DNA of 64,000 bases, from positions 7,349,001 through 7,413,000 of the forward strand of contig NC_090795.1 of assembly GCF_040054535.1 (NCBI RefSeq), in the 5' to 3' direction. The stretch is from Antennarius striatus. Its lineage: Eukaryota > Chordata > Actinopteri > Lophiiformes > Antennariidae. Positions 1 through 28,148 of the stretch are shown piece after piece. Both the position numbers and the translations under genes were made by a program. A model generated the notes under the pieces. That model worked only from the letters and a program-made list of their open reading frames with translations, was not told the origin of the DNA and did no database searches. Within the stretch, counting starts at the first letter, position 1, and each line of letters opens with the position of its first letter.

Positions 1-1321
1 CGACTAAGAGGCCCTCATCAGCGTCCCACGTGGAAGAGCTGAGTTCACTTTGGTAGAACTGAGAAGATCGTTGGATGAACTTCAGAAATATAAAGGAGGG
101 TGTTTATTATCCTTTCGGAGCACGTACACAATGTGAAATAATCTTTTCTTAGTTTTCCTTCATTTCTAACTGCACAGTGTTGGATGATGAGTGCATAAAC
201 ATGGATCAGTGATGTCACAGAGGGTGTTTGATCCACTGCTTCTGATGCCCAATGTGACATCACTGTGGTATGTGTGTGGCCATGTGTGAAACAACCTGAG
301 AGTTTGAATGTACAGAGAACCGAGCAGCTGCGGTTTTCTACTCTATTTTTTAGTATGGCATGACAAAATATAGCTTTACAATTACTACAGTCAATTGTGT
401 AATAAAAAGCAATGAGTGATCAAATACAGCTTCTTCTGGATAATTCTAGGTCTAACAAATTCAGTTAGAAATTTTATTTATATTGTCTGCTTGTTTTTTT
501 CCCCCCACAATTAATTGGACTTTATTTCATCTATGCACGTTAATCTGTAGAAATGTATGTATGTATATATTTAGCTGCTCAATATGCAATTATTATAAGG
601 ATTGTAAACCCAGTAAACCCTTACAGGCCAACATCTTTTGATTTCCATGGAAACATGCCTCAGTGTATTTTGTTATATCTCAGTTCCTGATCATTTTCCT
701 GTTAACAAACTGGGCCTCCTTCTTATTTATCAGTACTGGTGGGGGGAATAAACCTTTCTCTAGCAAAAGGAAGTGTGATTGAAGCCTGCTGAAAGCCTGC
801 CAAAGCACAAGGGATTGTACCAGTTTCCCTGGCAACACTAAACCAGCTCTTAGATGTTACACATAGTCTTCTTCTGTGGTGCCTCCCAGCATGTCTCCAT
901 AGCAGGATCTCTATGGGGTGGGCTGTAGATTACCTCCTTCCAGAGGACACAAAAAACAAACCTAATCCTAACTTTGGCCTTGACCTCCATGGGGAAACAC
1001 AAGCCTCCTCCTCCCCCAACATTTTATATTCACTGTTGTATAATCCTTTGTGATAAAGGCTGTAGGAGGCAGTCAATCTGGGGCCAGTGTTTGGGCAGCA
1101 TGTCTTGCACTGGAAGGGTGTAAATGTTACAAAGGCCCATCGGGCCTCTGAGCAAAATCTGATTTGTGAGAGGGGAAACGGACTGGGTCTTTCCTCTGTT
1201 GTTACTGATACGGCTTATCTCTGCAGTTTATGACACACTTTCAACCATAGCATGCTTGTCTTCAATTTGTGAGTTGTATAAAATTTCAATCACCAAGTAT
1301 AGTAAATACATATTTTAATAT

Positions 1322-1386
<65 letters not shown>

Positions 1387-4300
1387 TATGGCATAATTTT
1401 AGCTTTTAAGTGCAGGTAAAAATATTGAAATATATCTGTGCAAAAAAAAAACTATGCTATTTCAATGTTGACTTGAATCTTACTTATTGCTCCCTTTAGG
1501 AGGCTGCCTTACCTCACGTTGCATTGAAACAAGTCAGTGGAAATATATATAAATATAAATGCCGGAAAGTCCAATTTTAGCACGCACAGGGTTGTAGATT
1601 CTCCCGCCTAAACATGCCCTGTGTTTTCTGTGTAGTTCTGGGTGTTTCTGGGAGGGGGGAAGGGGAGGAGGGGTAACAGGGTGCCTGCCAGATGACTGCT
1701 CTGTCGGCTCAATAATGGGCTGCCATCTGCTGTCTAGCATACACAAAGACAAACTGTATATGTGTGAGGTAGTGCGCTTGATTTTGGGTGTGTGCTCAGA
1801 GGAAGAGGGCATTGTGGGTTTCTTCACATCTTCACTGTAGAAGATAGTCATAAAAATAAACACAATCTAATCCATTAACACACAGATAAGAAAATCGGAA
1901 GCAAATAAAATGTTGGGAAATATAATTTAAATGTAATAAATGTCACAATAGCAGCTTTTTCATACAACATATCTAGTATGTGCACAACAGGTATAAGTTC
2001 ACATGTCAATAAGTCAATATACTTTAAATATATGCATGTAGCTAAAGGTTTGGGGGCTGCTGCCAAAAAGCAATTAAGAGACATAAGGTCTCTGACATCT
2101 TTAACTCTTGGTGAGGGTCAAACAAGAACAAAAGACCCTCTTGTACAGAACGAGAGGAAAGGGAGGACAGATTGATTGAGTGGACATGGTGTGCATGTGG
2201 CGCCTGTGTGTTTATGGGGTTTGTTTATACGCGTGTGCGCTGCCCCTCCTTTAGCATGAGGTAAGTCGTCACGTTTTTGTTTTGTTTTTTTTTGCCTTCC
2301 TTCATTTGGGGGCAAATGATTGTACGGGGCTGTAAAAGCCAACAGGCCCCAGGACAAAGGAGTCCAGGGGCATTAAGTCATGGGTGAGTGGGCCCCTTTA
2401 GGGCCAGCAGCTGACCCTGTGGAGAGGCCTCTTGTTCTGATAGAGGGGGCTCATGTCCCTGGACCCCAGGCCAAGTTGACAGCATCCCAGAATATATGCA
2501 AGCACACATGACAGGAGTTTCAGCTAAAACCACTCCATCAGTTGTAAATTAAGCAATCCACCTGCAAGACTGTCAACTCCACCTGGGGAAAAGTGACAAA
2601 TAAGAGTAAAGATGCAGGATTTGGATTTTTCTGTCTCCACAGGAAAATGGCTTTCAAATAAATCTGTTTTTGGCAAGAACTCAGGGGGTTGCCATGCCTG
2701 CTGTGAAAAACTAAAGGATCTTCAGAAATCTTTATCATGTGGGGGGAAAAAAACATGCAACCAAAAGTAATTAGAGCAAGGGACATTTGGCAAGAGAGAA
2801 AAGCTCCACAGTATAATGTAGACACGTGTGAAATGCCGCAGATGTTATGCAACATATGCATTTATTTTTCCAAATTAAGTACATGGTTACATAGACAGTT
2901 GGCAGGATTTCTATGGTACATTGATTATAGTTTTAGCTGCAAATGCTACGAAAGTGTTATATCTGTAGTTCGGCTCATCGGTTAACGCAAAGTCCAGACT
3001 ATTGTGTATTGCTTGTGCATGACTAAAGAGGTGTGACACTATCCTGTATATGTACTTAATTCACTCAAAACCTATGTTACATGGCCACATGTTAACATAC
3101 AAACACATTAACCTGAACTAAACAAATGGAATGTACAAACACAAGTCAAACCAACACACAGGACATAAAATACAATTATATACAGATTAGTCTCAAATAC
3201 CAGATTCAGATCTAAACCTCTTGTAGACGTTAGTCTGCTCAGAGTTGTGATCTTTCCACTTGATCTGTTTGACAAGATTCCCTTCTTATTGTCACTCTAT
3301 GCTTAATGCAGGATAATCCAGATTATAACTATTACTTGATTCACTAATGCCAGTAATACAAAGACCATTTATTGCTGAAGTGTTTTTTCACTAGATTATA
3401 AGATGATTATATCTTTCAACAAGATCACGCAGGGTATGCTGACTGGTTACTGACAGGCTGATGCAAGGACAAGTTCTGGACTATATCTATTAGCTATACT
3501 TGGAGTCAACTGTGTTTAAGGCCATTCTGGACTGTATTTATGCAAACATTTCTGCAGCAGAATAAGACAATAAAACATGTTGAAATCAAGTAGCAAATCT
3601 TAAAATCAGCACTAATAAGAATGTGGAGACGACACATACACACACACAACCCAAAAGAAATCAAAATAAGAGCTACATTTTCAAAATGAACAAACAATGA
3701 AAATAAAATAATGAGTAAAAAAGTGCAATTTGTCTATAATTAGAGGTCGGAGATGGAATCCTGCTACCTAACTGAAGAACACATCTGCATCAAAGGGGAA
3801 AATGTATTGTATCTACCTGTTAAATGGACAAAGATGCAGCTACACAATGATTAGTTTAGGTATTGGTCAGGAAAAGAAATTACATCAGATTATTAGCAGT
3901 GTGTTCTTCGAACTTGCAGTAATGAGTCCAATCCTGATTTTGAGAGGACAATAAAATTCTTCAATAATATCTATTAAATTTTTATAAGAAATAAATAAAT
4001 TAGTAGAAATTAAATAAATAAAACTTACAGCCTTCATATAATGAGTAAATCCAAATGTTTTTGTGGAACACTGATATAAAAACTGGTCAGCATCAAAATG
4101 TCACGCACTGATTACAGACATGGTGACCATGGATACTCCTTTTCCACCAAAGAATCTGAGAACCTTGTTGATAGATAAAAAGCAGCTGCAAGATGGCACA
4201 TTGCTTTTATTGGCTTTATCCAAATAAGAAACATGGACTAACAATTAATGATAAGAACATGTAAAAGACTGTAGGAGATGAAGTGTCCATCCTGTAGAAC

Positions 4301-5410
4301 GTGAAATGTCCGTTGCTGTCAACATGGTTTTTGGTTTTAGCCTGGAACCAACTTTTTGGTTTTTGAAAACTTATTAATTTTCGGTCAAAATGCTCAAATT
4401 AAGGTGAATGAACTTAAACAGAGCCCATTCCAAGTTGGTGGAAAAGGAGTCAGAAAGAATTCTTGAGAACAAGAAAAGATTTTTAGGCTGTTTTTTCAGT
4501 AAAGTTAAACTCATGATGTCCAATTTATATTAATATCTAAGCTTAAGAGCTGTCAGATAATAAATAAAAAAAAAAGAAATAAGTATTTAGGTACCCTTTC
4601 CATTTCTGAGGTTCTCATACTTGTACATTGCAATGAAATACATTCAACCGACATCTGGATAGACATTATAGCCATAGAGAGGTGTTGTTAAAAGCACTAT
4701 CCAATTTGCCCTTCGAATCACTGCTTCTTCTCAGCAGCAAAGTCAACTCAGTAGTGTAATACTGACATCCTCTCATCTCCATCCTCAAAAATATCACATC
4801 AGCATGGATAAATACTCAGCAGTGCACATTGCTGTCACAAACGAACATGAAAATGCATTTTTCCCTCTTTTTTCCCCCAAATCTTGATGTATTATGTGTG
4901 TGTCTTGTTGAAAGTTTTGGCTTGATTTTGAAAATAGATGAGTATCAATAAAAAGCTGCATGTACTTAGTTTTTAACAGATGACAGCAATATCTGGGTAA
5001 AACAAACCGAGGGAGATACACAGTGAGTTGTAGCATTCATTATTAAATGTCTTTCTCGTTTTAAGAATATATTAAAAATATAAAAGTCAAGCAGCCACTG
5101 CTATTCATTAATGCTATGCCTACAGCCTACCGTACGTGCAGGATGTTTAAACATTACTGACTAGTGCAGAAAATAATTCTAGCCTTTTAATATCTGTACA
5201 AAAAGTATTAATGTTGTGTGTATTCATAGGAAAATATAGTTTGGGCAGTGACACAGAAACGGAAACTAAGCCAGAGTGTTGGCTGCATTGTTGGCAGTGC
5301 ATTTCTGCTTCAAAAATAAAAATAAAATAGTTTTTCTTCACTGGATTGTCTCTAACAGGAGTCAGACGAGGTGTCAGTTGTTGGACGGGCATGGTAGTGT
5401 CGGGACAGCT
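1..5410. other. Non-coding flank, including probable mybl1 3' UTR
   Basis: I found no exon with convincing splice sites or family similarity here. The part next to 5411 must include the mybl1 3' UTR; several AATAAA-like signals exist on the minus strand (for example near 4207), but I cannot choose one. The stretch 600-1250 is less AT-rich than its surroundings and holds two RFX-like motifs (642-653 and 823-836), so it could be a regulatory element. A TA microsatellite lies at 1323-1386. Confidence 0.6.
1323..1386. repeat. (TA)n microsatellite
   Basis: An uninterrupted AT dinucleotide run of about 60 bp within AT-rich intergenic DNA. Confidence 0.95.
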
Positions 5411-15172
<9,762 letters not shown>

Positions 15173-16525
15173 GACACTCCGTCGGGTGGTTGGATCTTAT
15201 TCAAATACGAACCTGTGTTTGGCAGCTTTATAAAATTCCACATTAACAGATGTTTATCCATAGAAATCGCTCTCAGTCATCGCTCGTATAATATGAGACT
15301 ATTCAGCTGACATAGTGTGATGTCTCTAACATCACGTCCTCCTCGTTCAAGTCTTATTCATCTTTCCAATGACGAATGTCAATGTGTTCTCTTCTGTTTG
15401 TTTGTTTCTGTAAGTAAAAATTACAGTATAAAACCCTTTCTAACACAGGAGACCGATATTGTTCTTTCATTACTCGCTAGCCTCGCTGTTTCTGCCTTAC
15501 TAGTCTGTGTCTGTGTCTGACGGTATGATTTTTGTCCATCCCGCCGATTCTCGAGCCCGCCCATCTGCTCAGGCGGCCTCGCTTGTGATTGGTCCATTAT
15601 GGGGCTGTGTCCGTAAACGAATCTGATAGGGTAGAAAAAATGTATCCGGATGTCGTAATGTATCTACTGCGGAAAGTATTTCTGTATTTAGCGATAGTGT
15701 CTCGACATGGACCGGGAGGAGGCAGTTTGTGAGTCAGGTTCAGGGTTATCCCTGCCACGCAATTTCAGTAGAAGTAGGAAGTTAAGATAACCATTGCTCT
15801 CCACTGTTGAGAAAAAGTAATATACAGTATAGCTGACAAAAGTAATGTAAAAAAAAATTACTGACAATTAAACCACAGAAAATCAGACGTTGCTTTTGCA
15901 TTGTGGATTAATAACATAAAACTGTTCTTTCAAAGGCTCTAAATTCGATAACTTCATTGTGAACCCATGTATTATATGGAAACAAGGTTGTTGAGTGATA
16001 AATAATATCTGCATTGTATGTGAGAAGATCAAGGGCCTGAAGCTTACAATGCATAATAACAGTGTCATATATTAAAAATGACGTGGATTGCACTGATGTC
16101 CTTTTCGACTTGACAGGCAGATTTTCCATATCCACAGTACAGTAGTCCATCACTTCAAATTGTATTATCCTGACACCTTGTGGACAAAATCTTGGTCCAT
16201 GTTAATTATCATCACACATAGCGGTTCAAATACGTATAGTATATCATAATATCTTCATCGTGTTTGTCACTAATATTTAATTTAATGAAAATTTAGATTT
16301 TGTATGATAATGAAACCTAAGAGTGAAGACATTATAGTATTATAATTGTCTGTGATATCTGTATTTCTTTATCAATTTGGACCCAACAAGACTTTTGCTT
16401 TCTGCCTGTAGGTGGCAGTGTTTATCTGTTTGATATCTCGTGCGCCATCCGTAAGTGCTAAAGCAGTTTTTTAAAAATAACTACAACAAAACCGGAAAAA
16501 AAGTCTCTGGACCTTTCAATCTAAA

Positions 16526-16528
<3 letters not shown>

Positions 16529-16586
<58 letters not shown>

Positions 16587-16587
16587 A

Positions 16588-16644
<57 letters not shown>

Positions 16645-16650
16645 ACACAC
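16529..16650. repeat. (CA)n microsatellite
   Basis: About 120 bp of CA repeat with occasional CATA variants, directly upstream of an RTE-like 3' tail. Confidence 0.95.
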
Positions 16651-16665
16651 TGTTGTTCGAAAATA

Positions 16666-16815
<150 letters not shown>

Positions 16816-17208
16816 AGATTTTCACAGTCAAATCAATGTAGTTTATGTCCTTTGAAATGACAAAAGATCTAGGCTAAATAATGCATACATAGCAGTGCTT
16901 TGAACAAAAGGCCTCTAATCAAAATCACATTCATACATACATACAGTACATACAATCACACGCATGCACACACGCATGCATTCACACATAGTAAAACGTT
17001 TAATAATTACATTAATGCATTGATATGTATGTGTAAGTGGCATACATATCAGCACTTGTGCGAAAATAATTGTAATTTACTCGACACCATTCAACCGCAG
17101 ATTATACATTTCTCAATTGTTCCGGTGTAAAACAAGATACATGTACTTTGTTAATACTGACGTGGGAAATTATTTTTGCTCTCTGTATGTATGTAGTATG
17201 TTACTCAC

Positions 17209-17271
<63 letters not shown>
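17209..17271. repeat. (CA)n microsatellite
   Basis: About 62 bp of CA repeat. Confidence 0.95.
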
Positions 17272-17273
<2 letters not shown>

Positions 17274-19289
17274 GGTCTACCGCTTGACAGGCGGGGAGAC
17301 TCACCACTATACTAATGATGCAGAATGAAATGTAAATGCAGTATGTAGTACAGTGAGAAAAATACAAGCACACACTGTACATCCGAACTTGAATAAATGT
17401 ACAATAAGGGTTGCTGTTGTATGATTTTTTTATTTGCACTCTGCTCCAAAATATTTGAAAATTATTCTTTGTGTTGTGAAATGCAGATTAATAGAATTTC
17501 GCCTTACTTTAAAAGTCGACTTTTGCAGTGATTTACACATACAGTGGACTAATAAAATTAAATAAATATTTTTAAAAAAAATTTGGAATCTACAGTTACA
17601 TTTTTTGGCTGTAGTTTTAGTTTCAGTTTCGTCATTGGTTACGCCTGGTGTTTGATATAATTTTACTTTGAAGGACGGTACCGGAAGTGGAGTGCAATGT
17701 AGCGATTGTTTAACTTTCGCAGTTTGTCCCGTGACAAATTTCATTGGAACTTTCTACGACCAGGAAAGAATTTGTTTCCTGATTCTCAGATTCGACCTAT
17801 ACCTATAAATCATTAAATGCACTTTTATCATTGGCATTTTCGGGGTTTGTGGAACAATATTTAATATGTTGACAGATTAAATCCTATAGAAAGATACATT
17901 CGCAACCTGGACCTACGAAGGTAGACGAACACCGTGTCAAAATACAGGAAGGTACGTGATGTTCATTAATGATGTTGCCGTGTTGTCGCTAACTTACCAA
18001 TGGCTAGCCGAAAGATAGCATCTAAATAACATAGTACCTGCACCTACACGAAACTTTAAACTATATTTGTCATGGAAGAACGGTAATGTCATTTGTTAGA
18101 TTGCTTTTCGGTACAAAGACAGCGCTGAAACTGAATCCAAGTGTGATAGCCGACGTAGTTGCCTAACTTTACTTTAATGTAAAGTCTAAACAAAAAACTC
18201 AGATAATTTTGTCATCTTTGGCTTTATTACTTGTGTTTGTGTGACACACGGTTTCTCGGCGCCACTCATTTCGAATACCTTTACTTATTTTGCTTGTGTT
18301 TGTTGATTGATTTGCTAGATTTAGCTCAAACCCACCTGCCTACGAAATGTCAAACGTTACTACGGTGAAGGTATGACCCACCCTACGCTACCTCTGATTG
18401 GCCAACTTCCGTTCGATCTGGTTGTTTTGGTTGCTCGCTTTTGTGACGAGATAAAAGTAGAGCAGGTATGAGAACTTTGGTTGATCGCCAGTTTTAAAAA
18501 TCTTATTTCAGAGTTATAGTATACATAACCAGTAGTTTCGGTTTCACCATCATTAAAACAGCTAAGACTCAAATGCTAACTGGACAGGTAAATGGAATTC
18601 TTTACCGCAGATTTGAATCGTCACTGATTTGTATCATTGCTCTGTATTGTCAAGGTTAGCCAATTGGGGCACAGTAGGGCGGGTCTTGGCGTCACCGTAG
18701 TAGGATTCATAAAATTATTTCCCTCCCGACCTCAATATCATATTCCATCAAAACATAAGAGAAACGCTGAGATTTTAAATATGTAAAATGTACATACAGT
18801 ATATAACACGAGTATATACAGCCTCTGGCAAAACCCGTTGTTAGGTGTTCAGGTCCCCAAACAGGCAATCTGTTCATGTAGACACTGTTATTTTAGGGAC
18901 TGTTCCATTCCTATTCTGATGATTTTTATAAACAGAAATTTTGTCAGCTCTCAAAAGCTGACAATATTGTCTGACAACACAAGCATGTCAATTGACAAAA
19001 AGGCACAAAACATTATTAGAACTAATACTGTTGAAACTGAAAAGATTCAAGTAGAAATTAAGTGGAATGAGATTGTGATAAAAACTACAGTACAATCAAA
19101 AAAATGAAAAATTGATTTTGATGCATCAGTAAAAGGCTGTGGTGAACTAAAAGGTCTTCAGACATGGCTTACAAAAAGTCTGAGAGTCGCAGAGTTGTAT
19201 TTCTCTTGAAAGTAATCCAGTTATGTGGAGCGTAAAAATCGAACACTGTTTCTTCATTGTTGGTTTTGACTGCACATAGGAGAACAGTC

Positions 19290-19700
19290 CTGTTTCAGAT
19301 TAACTGAGGGTTGGTAAAGCAGAAGATCAGGAGTGTATATTGACATAGTGCAGTTCTTAAGAAATCAATTGCAATATTTTGACAGACAGGAAGCCAGTGC
19401 AGAGTGAAATGAGGGCTTGGGTTGTGATCTTCTGAGTCAGCTGTAGCTGTTCGATTGATTGACACCTGTAAACACACCAGTCTGATGTTAAACAAATGGA
19501 TGAGTTTTGATGAAAGTAGGCTGCTTTGAATTGTCTGGTGAAGGTTAGGTCTTAGATCCCCATGTTTAAGTAGGATTAAAACTATTTTAGTGCTCTGCCA
19601 CAAAATCCCACTGTGTATGAATAGCAGCATACATCCATTTAACCACCAATTAAAACCGCTGTGGTTCAGATAGCCAGGAAATTCTACGGGCTTTTCCAGC
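19290..19700 (-). mobile_element. Possible decayed LINE (L2/Rex-like) segment
   Basis: The minus strand reads PHFTLHWLPVCQNIAIDF, which resembles the conserved 'LHWLPV..RI.FK' block near the C-terminus of fish L2/Rex1-type reverse transcriptases. The flanking plus-strand text (GACAGGAAGCCAGTGCAGAG) also looks like a common fish repeat. No intact domain remains; this is from memory of the family only. Confidence 0.4.
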
Positions 19701-20679
19701 AAGACATCTTGGGCTCAGTCGTCTGACTTAGTTTTTTCGTCAGTGTGAAAGCTGATTCATACGTGTTTCTGAAAGGAAGTGAGCACAGTTGGCAGACAGA
19801 GGATGTGTGTGAGCTGTCTCGACAGTCAGAATAAGTTAGGAAGTTTGTTGACACACTTGACATTTAAGCCATACTTTGTTAATCAGACTGTTTGGTTTCA
19901 TTATTAGATAGCATTATTAGCTGAACTAGAGGCTTATATTATTACACTGAGCCGACATTAAACACATATAATTTACATGTCAACTATGAATCTAAGGAGA
20001 TTATACTGAGCACTTATTTATTTATGTAGAAATGTATGGTCATGCTAAAGGTTATAATTGACAGCTCCTTTGAAATAAACTGTTCCGTCCTTAAAATAAC
20101 AGATTAGTCATGCATTGGTCTACAGCTCTAAGTTTACTTATCAATGCACTTTACTGAGTTTTCACATGTGATTTGTCATCCCAGAGCATCTTCTGCATTG
20201 TTGTTTCACTTAAATTGCTTGACAGGCACGATACAAAGCTACACGCAGAAGAAATATGGTCGACATCCTGATAGGATATCCACAGGCAAGGATGTCTGAG
20301 CAAAGCAGGAAGAATGCTATTTTTGATCCCCTGTATTATTCCTTCATATTTATGCCTGTCAGCACTAGTTAATTCATGTTCTGTGAATCTAGTTTATACT
20401 GGACTTCACTTTTTTGTAGGGAATGTGCTCACAAAAAACTTTTTCATACCGATTAACAATTTATTTTCTTACAATAAAGTAAACAGAGCCAGGAAGTTCT
20501 ACGGGTGGTCTGCACCATTCCACAAAGAGGAATAGCAGTGATAGACAAAATTGCAAGTTATACTTGATAGTAAATCATTAAGATATTTATGCAGTTCTAA
20601 AAAAACAATTTTACCCAGTGTTGTACAGCTTCAGTTAACCAGGAAAACATTCATGGATCCGTGAGACGGGTCCAGGTAA

Positions 20680-20709
20680 TTCCCACCAGCAGTTAACTGC
20701 TGGTGGGAA
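20680..20709. repeat. 30-bp perfect palindrome
   Basis: Two 15-bp arms with no spacer, centred on GTTAAC; the left arm begins TTCCCACCAGCAG. Two tandem copies of AAAGATCTTTGAT follow at once (about 20708-20733). Confidence 0.95.
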
Positions 20710-22257
20710 AGATCTTTGATAAAGATCTTTGATATTACTATGTTATTGCAATGTTTTTATAGAATGTGGTTTGGCAGATAGAGACTTTTTAAATATCTAA
20801 GTTTGAGCTCCAAACATTGTGATGAGCTATTCTCATGTTTCATCTCAATTAATGGTGAAAATTAAACAATTCTGGAAATATTTGTTTGTTACAGATGTAT
20901 TTTTGAGTGCTTTAGAAAAAAAGACCGTTGTGATACAGGAAAAGCTGTAAGTGCTGTTGGTGGCACTTTGTTTCATTAAAGAATGTGGCTGAAACTAAAG
21001 ATAAAGAGAAAAGTGAACGACAAAATAAAAAGAATCAAGCGATGGAGTGGGCATGAAGGTCCCTCTGATTGCACACATGCATTTTAAAGAGGGCCGTTCT
21101 CTTGGTGTACCCTCACCCCAACGTGAGCAGAATGAGTTTTCCCCTCAGGATGCAGTCAGGTTCAAAATGCAAGCAGAGAAAGTTGTACAGGGGTAGGTTT
21201 TCCGGGTGTTGTAACCAAACAATTGGACTAACAATAGTTATGAGCAGGAAGAAAGAACCAAGCAAGAGATGTAGGTTGATGTCATGAATGGAAAACAATG
21301 GACAAGTCAAGCCAGTGGACAAAGACCTTTGTTGTAAGATAAATAGTTGTTGCATAACTAGATGTGGCTCTTTGTGTTTAGGTCACACCATGTTTATCTA
21401 TCATCTATCTATCTGTTCTATCATATTTATGCCCTCATTCACTAATTATATGCTGTGATTTTAGTAATACTTTAACTTTATCCACCATCCTTCCTTTTTA
21501 GAAACTGAGGTTGTGCCTGTTTATTACTACAATTTTCAGACAAACAGCCCAGCGTTGAGCTTTAGCTCCCTCTTTAAGTGTTGGAGAAGAACATATCTCG
21601 ACTTTATTGCGTAACCACTTTATAATAGTCCGTGCAGTTATTAAAAATAATCGAAGAATGTTGCAGAACCAGCATGTGTGAGAGCATTAGTCGGTTCAAC
21701 AATGTGTAAGAATGGCAAATGACAAGTCAGAGCAGATGTAAGTGAGATGAATGCACGTCGACGCAGCTGCGTCAACACGTATTTTTTGCATAAGGGAGAT
21801 CAGTGGCGACTTCAGCTAAGAAATGTATACTATTCTATAGGCACCTGGTCATGTGGATGTTTTAAATAGGATGGGATATTCATGCCAGGGACAAGTTGCA
21901 GTTCAGTGAACCACTTGCTGTTTTTTTCTACAATCTTCATCCTTCAAGAGAGCACAGGGAACACTAGTCAGGGTTTTCAACCAGAAATGTTTTTAAGGGA
22001 AGAGCCTGTACTCGAGCGATTCCACTTTACTAGAATATAACTCAGGATAAGGACGTTGGGGTCATATCTAAAGCCCTGCTTGGAGCCAAGGGATGTTTCG
22101 TGCACCAGTTTCACTTCTGCAATGACAGAGAGGTCTGTTCTCTTTTCTTCTCTTCAGCAGGGACGCAGAATGGAGATGAGCCAGGCGCACACTTGAGGCA
22201 TTATTCCGAGGAAGACACATTATTTTATGACCTTGCACCTTTGAACAGCCCCCAAAG

Positions 22258-27097
<4,840 letters not shown>

Positions 27098-27260
27098 AAT
27101 ATTCCCAATGAGGTTATTCTTTGCCTTAACCATAATATCTTTGTTTAAGTAAAGGGAAGAATTTATATGGATAACTGGTTCTATGAAGCCAAAGCAAGCA
27201 GCTGAAGAGTAACTTCGAACAAATTTTTGTTGGAACAAATTGTGTCAGTCTTCATATTTT

Positions 27261-27262
<2 letters not shown>

Positions 27263-27329
<67 letters not shown>

Positions 27330-27338
27330 TGTGTGTGT
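27263..27338. repeat. (GT)n microsatellite in the sgk3 3' UTR
   Basis: About 75 bp of GT repeat, 165 bp after the sgk3 stop, so probably transcribed as UG repeat in the 3' UTR. Confidence 0.93.
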
Positions 27339-27511
27339 ATATATTTTTAACATCTATCCTTTTTCATGGTAAAACTTACATTATAAAGCTTTCTACAATA
27401 GCCTTTAAATATTCACGGGTGTGCGACTAAACAACACTTCACTTGAGTTTAAAGTGATATGTAATTACTGCACAAAAAATTGTTAAATAGGGACAACTTC
27501 AGTGGCCACTG

Positions 27512-27718
27512 AATAAAACATTGTGATCTATAGTTTTCATTTGTAAAAGGAAATTGTTTTCTTAGTGTGTTTCCAGTACAGTTGGTCTTGCAAACGCAAA
27601 GTAAAATGATTTTCATTGGATTTTTTTTTTATTTTTAATTTTCTGTCCTATGACTTACCCAAGTTGCAGAAATGACAGGTCTTTTGCTATGTAGGCCTAT
27701 ACACATTCACAAAATAAA
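27512..27718 (+). terminator. sgk3: sgk3 polyadenylation signals
   Basis: Two AATAAA hexamers lie 0.4-0.6 kb after the stop codon, at 27512-27517 and 27713-27718. Either could end the transcript. Confidence 0.6.
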
Positions 27719-28148
27719 AGACATTTAAAAAAGGTACCCATGGAGTTCCTGTTTATTTGACACTCATGCTGTGTGTTTAGAAATGTACAGATTGCAATAA
27801 TTCTGTTCACATCCGGATCCTTCACGGTACAGCGGAAGTGCTGCATTCACAACACCTTTAAGCGCGTCAGTCACAACAGTGAATTTCCAACGTCTGAAAA
27901 TTGGTTGCACGATTAGCCGTATCAAAAGTCAATTATAGCACTATCAATAAAGTTCCAGTAGACCAATGAGCTAACATCTATTATTATTGATATCTTTGCA
28001 AATTGAATATTTTTTGTCAATGTTCGAATGTCTTAATTCCGCTATGGTTTTAAACGCAACACAAGTGTTCGTCACGGGAATTCTAGTGACTTACGTCTCG
28101 CGCAGATTAAACATGCTAAATTAGTGGTTTTTTTGCTATTCTGTAAAA

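Noticed and set aside
8-133. Short plus-strand open frame at the window edge (ending ...RSLDELQKYKGG)
   Set aside because: A stop lies just upstream, no convincing acceptor is present, and I recognise no family. It could be the end of an upstream gene, but this cannot be supported.
18838-19107. 89-codon plus-strand open frame between mybl1 and sgk3
   Set aside because: No similarity, no splice context and AT-rich codon use; probably chance.
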